From contig WWBZ02000033.1 in the NCBI GenBank assembly GCA_011503125.2, positions 1,860,001 to 1,924,000 on the forward strand: 64,000 nucleotides of DNA. The letters run 5' to 3'. Below, one piece after another: positions 58,016 through 64,000 of this stretch. This stretch comes from Botryosphaeria dothidea (lineage: Eukaryota > Ascomycota > Dothideomycetes > Botryosphaeriales > Botryosphaeriaceae). Each line of letters begins with the position of its first letter. Positions within the stretch are counted from its first letter, which is position 1. The notes beneath the pieces were generated by a model. It worked only from the letters and a program-made list of their open reading frames with translations, was not told the DNA's origin and ran no database searches. A program made the translations under genes and the position numbers.

Positions 58016-61000
58016 TCACTCGATGATGCGCTGCCTTTTCGACCCTCGCTTGATATACTGAATGCCTTCAGACACGAGGTCATCCATGTCAATATTGGCC
58101 ACTTCGGCTCCTACAGTCCCCTTCTTCTCTCTTAAATCCTTAAGCCATGAGAGGGCCTGCTCTGCTGATTTGTGTTTCCTCCACGAATAACGCAAGACCT
58201 CAAAGGCTCCTAGCCATTTCGTCGGTGGTTCGCAGCCCGCGTCAAGCAACATAAGAACCATCTCAGAACGATAGTTTTCTGCTGCCAAAGAGGCTGGTTC
58301 GGAAGACGTCAGCTGAGCACCTTTTTCAAGAAGTCTTCTGGCAATATCCGTATGGCCTTTTCCGCAGCAAGCAAAAGGGGTGATAGTCCACAGCAATTAC
58401 ATGTATCCACGTAATCTTGTCCCACAAAATGAAACAGGGGTGTTTGTCGACGACGATGGCATGCATCCACATGAGCTCCATGCTTGAGCAAAAGCTCTAC
58501 CATACTGCTCTGACCCGTGGAAGCTGCAGTATGAAGAGGTGTTGTCCCGGAGTGAGCGGCCATGTTTGGATCCGCACCGTGACGGAGGAGTTGACTGGCG
58601 AATCGCAGTGCGGTCTCTCTTCCCAGGAGTCTAGAATGCTCATTCCACAAATGTTTGGGCAGCTCCTCAATGATTGCCTTTTCACATACAGCGGCGAGTG
58701 GAGAGAGGCCGTGAGTGTTGGCAAAGTTCACATCTGCTCCAGCACTGAGCAGTAGGTTGAAAATTGTCTCGTTCGCTAAGTTCATAGCAACCCAAAGAAG
58801 GGAATCGTGGGTTGCATCGGCCTGGTTAGCATTCGCTGATGCTTTTAGAAGATCTTGAACCATCGAGGCATGCTGAGACTGAACCGCGTAGGAAAGGGGA
58901 GTTTGGCCCACCCCGTCTTTCGGATCAACCGGTTCGAGATTGCGCTCAATGAATTGGAGCATTGGAGCTCGAAAAGTGAGGAGTGATAGCAAGGGTGTGA
59001 ACTTAGATCTTTTCCATGGCCAGATCACTGTTGAGAACCCCGGGCCTCTTTGCTCATAACCCGAGTCTTCCTTAGCAAGCCATGCAATATGTTGAGGCTG
59101 AATTTGGTCATCGAAAAGCATCGATAGATTTATCCAAGAGTCAAGGAGGCGAGCGCCTCGGGGAATGGCAAAGAAGTCCAACAAATCTAAGTTTCCCATT
59201 GACCGGTCACCATACACTTTGAGGGCATGCCCGATCCAGTGAGACCATACGTAGCTTAATAAAGGATAACATGTGCAAATTTCGTTGCGGAGGGAGTCTT
59301 TCATGTCTCTGTCCAGCGAGGGCCTTGTTGAAGGAATCCAACGCCCGGCCTTTTTCTGCGGAGGACTGTGCAACCAGTCTTCGAATGACCACTCCTTCAA
59401 AGGAGGTTTTTTGAACTGAGGTTCCGGTTGTGATGACTCGTTTGGGACAGGACTCCTCCACTGAGAATTGATTACCACGCCACCTAGCATGGGTCTCTCA
59501 GTTGATCAGTCCTGTGAGAAGCGATCATAAAATGGCATTTTTGCGAGCTGTATCTTCTGTTCTTTTATCATCATTGCTGCCTTTGCGCAGATGCGGGGGC
59601 TGTCATCCCAGTCCTGGATCTCCTTCATCGACAAATATTTCAAGCATCTCCTGGAGATCCGGAAATGGGCTTTTTTGGCCATAGGCTCGTCTCCATGTGT
59701 ATCGAGACGTTCCAGCCCGCCGCTCAGAAGATAGTCAGCAACGGATTGGTGAATGAAGCTGATCCGGTCCAGAGATAACTTGAAATCAATGCGTGGGTCA
59801 GAAAATCGACCTGAGTCTGAGAGCAAAGTCCAATTGCGAGGAAATCGCACTAGTCCTCTAGATAAGCTTGTGATCCTGACTTCAATCATCGAGTCCTCTG
59901 TATCCTTGTGTGCCTTTTCATAGTTTGCGATCGATGTTTCAGGCATTTCGGGATCAAGAGCCAATGCATGCTGGATCTGCCGAACTGATAAAGGATACTC
60001 TGAAAAAAGCAGCCACTGAAAGAGCTTCAGTGTTCGTGCCGGTTCATCAAGATCGGTCAAAAGTAACTTGTAAAGTTCATGGAGATCTGCAGGCACTACA
60101 TTTAGACGAGCGATTATGTCCTGGATGTTTTTTCGTTTGGTTCTCAAGACTCGTGCTTTTCCAAGAACAAGCACTGTCCATTGAAAAATACCGCTGGATC
60201 TGGACGAGATATGGCGCGCCCAGGTTTCTTGCTGTTCGAAGTCGAGTTTTGGTACATCTTTTACTTTATCTCTAACGAAAGTCTTGATGTCATCGGCGTT
60301 ATGTTGTTCTATACAGATCGTGGCTCCGTCGTCCAGAACGATACCTGGGTAATGCATGCATGCGAAGGAGATGTGCAGGTTTCCACCGGAGGTTCCCGAT
60401 TGACGTAGAATTTGTCTAAAATCATCGACGATTTGAATGGCGTCGTCCTCACCAGCTTCGTCGAGGCCGTCCACCAGTATAGCGAACGAATTTGTTTTCG
60501 AAGCTTCAGTCACGCCGGAGATGAAAGCAAGTCTCACTTCACCTCTCATCCAGTCCCATTTCCTCCCAGCATCTCCTCTCCCCTTCTTTCTTTTCCGGAA
60601 AGTTTGGAAGAGGTCACCACATACGTGTGGTACACGACAACAAAGCTGATGCAACAGAGATCGATAAAAGTCCGAGGAGTGCTTTTTGCAGCGGGTTACC
60701 TCGGCCGTGGATGAAGAATGACAAAACATATTGCTTGGACCCACCCCTCGGTTCTCGTGCATCCGCATTCAGTCTTGCAAGAATTTTCTTCATTGTGGTA
60801 GACTTTCCGGATCTAGGATGGCCTCAAAGCCAGAGTAATCCTTGCATGGATGTAGTCCAGAGAAGGAATTTGGGATGAGAAAAGATCCAGTCACATGTTC
60901 CGGCTGCAGGTTCGAGCATATCCCCACGTTCGTACTGATCTTTGAATGCGAGCGACTGAACAAATTCTTATTCAGAGTAATTAGTTAGCTACACGGCGAA

Positions 61001-62385
61001 AGATGGTTCATCCGGTGAAACAATACCTCTCCTTAGATCTTCCTCTTCTTTGTTTCGTGGTGTAATTTTCTATTTCTTTGTGAGACCAGATCCCCATAAG
61101 GGAATTGAAATCTAATTACCAGGACCCTCATCGATGTCATTCTGCCAGGAACGTAAAACCCCTAGAAGGTCTAGCTTAAGCGTCTGATATGCTGGATATC
61201 GACGATGAGGAAACTTAACCATGTCGCTGTGGCTACAGTCGATGGCGTGATTACGCCTAGTCCTATCCGGAAGTGTCCCTTGAGTTGCTGAGTCGGGGGT
61301 AACCAAGACTTGACGTGGTCCTATCATCCTCCACGATCCATCGCCCTATTGCATTTAGTCAGTATTCCATAAATCAAATGTTCGGAACACTGCTGGTACC
61401 TGCTGCTCAGCGGTTGGGGATAGTGACGTATCGTAAAAGTTCACTATCTGGAACCTTGCCAGAGCTTCTACTTTCATGAAGGTCTCGATTTGTCTGCGGA
61501 CAACGGCCGAGTTGATACCAAGATTCCAAAGAAGATTCTGGTTTGGTTGGCCCTGTACCATAGGTACCAAGGTTTTGATATCCATTCCTTGGCTGGGAAC
61601 GCCAAAGAAGAAGAGTCCCATAAGGTTCTTGAAATTGTATTTGTCGATACCATCCGTCGACTTTGAGAGCAGATTGACAGCCTGAGAGCACTTAGATCAT
61701 AGATACTAAAGTTTTCAATTGGTTGTAGCTGTAGGGATGCCAGACGTACCTCTTTCAAGATCAACCCTCCAAGGCTGTGGCCAATCAGAACAATTGGCTT
61801 GTCGATATACGCGCGTATTGCTCTCAAATTGCTCTGAAATTTTTCACCAAGATCTAAAAGATTTTGGAATGACGTGCTGTTTACGAGTCGAGTGTCCTGG
61901 CCATGGATCAAGACACGGGCTTAAGGGAAATCCTTCGGGAGGGCATCTCGCAGCCACATGAACGAGTCGCCTCTCTTCTTAAACGAACCAAAAGCATGTC
62001 CATTGAGCCCCGATAAGGCTATGACACTACTGCCGCGTAAGAAAACGTAGCATCCCATTGGATTTTGCACTTACTCAAGCTCCCACTTGTCCGCAGGTGG
62101 TGAGGAGAGGGGTGTGAAGTCAAAGAAATTAGTATCGAGGGACAGCGTGATATCTTCAACTGGGCGATCGACATCGTCTGTTGTCAAGGCTGCATCCGGG
62201 ACAACGGAGAGCTCCAAAGTGGCAACCATCTCTTCCGGAATCAAGGGATCATCGGCGAGAGACTTGATATCAGCGTCCTGTCCGCAGTAGAACGCTTCTC
62301 TTGTAAGCTGGCGGACACGTTCGGCATCCGAGCCTTGTGGAATTCCGCACAGCCGAAATGTCCGATATTGCTCCATTACGACCAC
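58016..62385 (-). pseudogene. NLR-type gene: hydrolase-NACHT-ankyrin, multiply disabled
   Basis: Reconstructed exons: 62,075-62,385; 61,750-62,029; 61,400-61,681; 61,120-61,345; 58,016-60,966. An N-terminal prodomain (YRTFRLCGIP) leads into an alpha/beta-hydrolase (SesB/DUF676-like) domain with the nucleophile elbow GHSLGG. A NACHT domain has P-loop GHPRSGKST and Walker B ILVDGLDEAG, and ankyrin repeats (GTTPLHTAASTGQ) follow. Lesions are TAA at 61,921-61,923, TGA at 60,824-60,826 right before the P-loop, a frameshift near 60,665, TGA at 59,506-59,508 with the frame open on both sides, and a frameshift near 58,380. Intact relatives are cytosolic switches for non-self recognition and cell death. 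As read, only fragments could be made. Confidence 0.8.
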
Positions 62386-62715
62386 CTTTCACAGCCATAA
62401 CCTTTCCTGACGCGGTTCCAATGGGCGGGTGTGAAGAGCAGTTGCTGCGCGAATGCGGAAAGTACGATAGAGGTTGTGCCTCGATGTTGGTTGAAGTAGC
62501 GGAGAAGGCCGAGGAAACACATGCGAGACGCCTGTATGCAACGTCAGCACATATGCACCTGCGCCTCGCGCATGCAACCAATAGGGGGCTGATTTCGATG
62601 AGTTGACAGAGTGGGGGCCAGGTCCGAATTTCAAAACAAACGGGATAATCTTGCAGAAACCATCCGCGCCGACACTGGAGCGCGAACCAACCTATTGTTC
62701 CATGCTCCGCCTTAC
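62386..62715. promoter_or_regulatory. Shared divergent promoter of the NLR-type and HET genes
   Basis: 330 bp between the divergent start codons at 62,385 (-) and 62,716 (+). The layout implies joint regulation. No specific motif identified. Confidence 0.5.
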
Positions 62716-64000
62716 ATGACAACGCTTACTGCCCATTCCTGTGCTGTCTGTAGCGAGCTAGCAGAGTTGACAAACAAAAACCAAACAGACTCGCTAGTGC
62801 TTGTTCTTGAAGCTGCGGATCTGCATCATAACGTCAGACAAGGCTGCACATTCTGCCACCTTGTATATTGTGCCATCACCGCATTTGCGGGGAACCGAGG
62901 CATTCCCGAGAATGGAGTCTATATCCAGCTGGGACACTATTGCTCGCCAAACTCCGCTGGCTCAGATGGTGACTCGGGCCGCTCACTTAAGCTCGAAACT
63001 TTTTTCGCAGACTACGATGGCTTGTCGCTGGAGATCTTTTGTTTGCAAGGTAAGTATACTGGGATGACAGCGCTGAAAACCGCTAACTATGACAGACTTT
63101 CCAACCATTTAGCCATCCATTGGGCCTGCGAGGAATGTTACCCACCATTTGTCTTCTGACCAATGCCAGCAGCTGGCCATTGAATGGTTGCAAGACTGCA
63201 AAGCAAACCATCCGCGGTGCCATTCGCCTCTCCCACAGCTACCAACAAGGGTTATCGATGTCGGATCAGAAAGCAAAACTCCATTTCTGCACGTCGCGAA
63301 TGGATATAATGTTGAATACGTTGCTCTGAGCCACCGCTGGGGCGGTGTAGCTCCGCTCAGAACATTTGCCTCTACCCTTCAAAAACGACTCGACGGTATC
63401 CCTTTGGACACACTCCCACCGACTTTCAGGGATGCCGTTATGATAACGAGGTTTCTCGGAATTCAATACCTCTGGATTGATAGTCTGTGCATCATCCAGG
63501 ACTCGGCGGAAGACTGGAATAGGGAGGCGGCAACTATGGGGTCCGTCTACTGCAACGCCACAGTCACAATCGCAGCGGACGGAGCGGCGAACGGCAAGGG
63601 CGGATGCTTCAGAGATCTGGCAGGTCATGGAAATACCCTTGCTCTTGATTGTACGGCACCTGATGGAACGCAGACGAAAGTCTTTGTCCGTCCTTGTGTG
63701 AGTTCGACCAACGAGGAGCTCCAATTCGACGAAATCTGTCACAGTTTCTCGCAACACGGCCCGCAGAGCAGCCTGGACAACAGAGCCTGGGTACTCCAAG
63801 AGAGGCTCCTATCCCGGCAAATCCTGCACTACACCAACCTCGAGCTTGCATGGGAGTGCGACATCACACATCACTGCGAATGCAGCCTCTCCACCAAAGC
63901 CAGCAACTTCCGGCACACCGTTCTGGCAGGGGATCTCAAGAAGACTCTTCAGCGCCCGCGCCAAGAGCATTCCAAAGACCTCGCTACGTCTCGAGAGAGC
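62716..64000 (+). pseudogene. HET-domain protein with in-frame stop, cut by window edge
   Basis: Exon 1 (62,716-63,049) has the cysteine-rich N-terminus often found before HET domains (SCAVCSEL, GCTFCHLV). A 46-bp intron (63,050-63,095; GTAAGT, branch CTAAC, end ACAG) leads to the HET domain: YVALSHRWGG, LPPTFRDAVMITRFLGIQYLWIDSLCIIQ, VYCNATVTIAADG and RAWVLQERLLSR. After the intron the frame meets TAG at 63,110-63,112 and is then open to the window end. Using the later AG at 63,111-63,112 also leads to a stop. HET proteins trigger incompatibility cell death. The stop fits CAG to TAG. The 3' end is missing, so further lesions cannot be judged. Confidence 0.75.

Overview
The window comes from a filamentous ascomycete (Pezizomycotina). 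The protein-coding genes have short introns of about 45-65 bp with GTRNGT donors and CTRAC-like branch points. The gene set is typical of these fungi: HET, an NLR-like hydrolase-NACHT-ankyrin protein, BTB, a BBE oxidase, NmrA, GH79 and an Ecm33-like protein. The transposons carry the signature of repeat-induced point mutation (RIP): CpA/TpG is almost absent over long stretches while CpG persists, and stop codons sit at former Trp and Gln positions. The species cannot be named from the sequence alone.

Bases 1-26,928 are a nest of dead transposons with no host gene. The dominant structure is a giant inverted repeat. Bases 1-9,829 mirror 10,839-20,667 with a constant coordinate sum of 20,668, so there is no net indel across the arms. 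A 1,009-bp asymmetric centre separates them, and the left arm runs off the window edge. Each arm holds a chromodomain-bearing Ty3/Gypsy element (4,076-9,829 and 10,839-16,592) inserted in a Tad1-like LINE. That LINE also carries a 616-bp, tRNA-headed, SINE-like insertion with a 14-bp target duplication and the same TATC-rich tail as the LINE. Next comes a long LINE copy (about 19,270-25,759, +), whose ends escaped RIP while its middle did not. It is inserted antisense into the ORF1 of another LINE (25,760-26,928, -).

Bases 27,000-64,000 are ordinary gene space. In order: a BTB protein next to the transposon nest, a short-chain dehydrogenase, a secreted BBE-type FAD oxidase, a second BTB protein, a LYR-motif protein, the ubiquitin E2 variant Mms2 divergently paired with the Golgi scaffold Mon2, a small four-exon protein, a frameshifted Ecm33-like surface protein, a GNAT acetyltransferase, a GPI-type GH79 glycosidase, an NmrA-like protein and sulfite oxidase. 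The right end has a head-to-head pair: an NLR-type gene (hydrolase-NACHT-ankyrin) with five disabling lesions, and a HET-domain gene with an in-frame stop. This resembles a decayed heterokaryon-incompatibility (self/non-self) locus.

Exon structures were built by hand from splice signals and frame continuity. Most models sum to a multiple of three, which supports them. Family names rest on recognised motifs and not on database searches.
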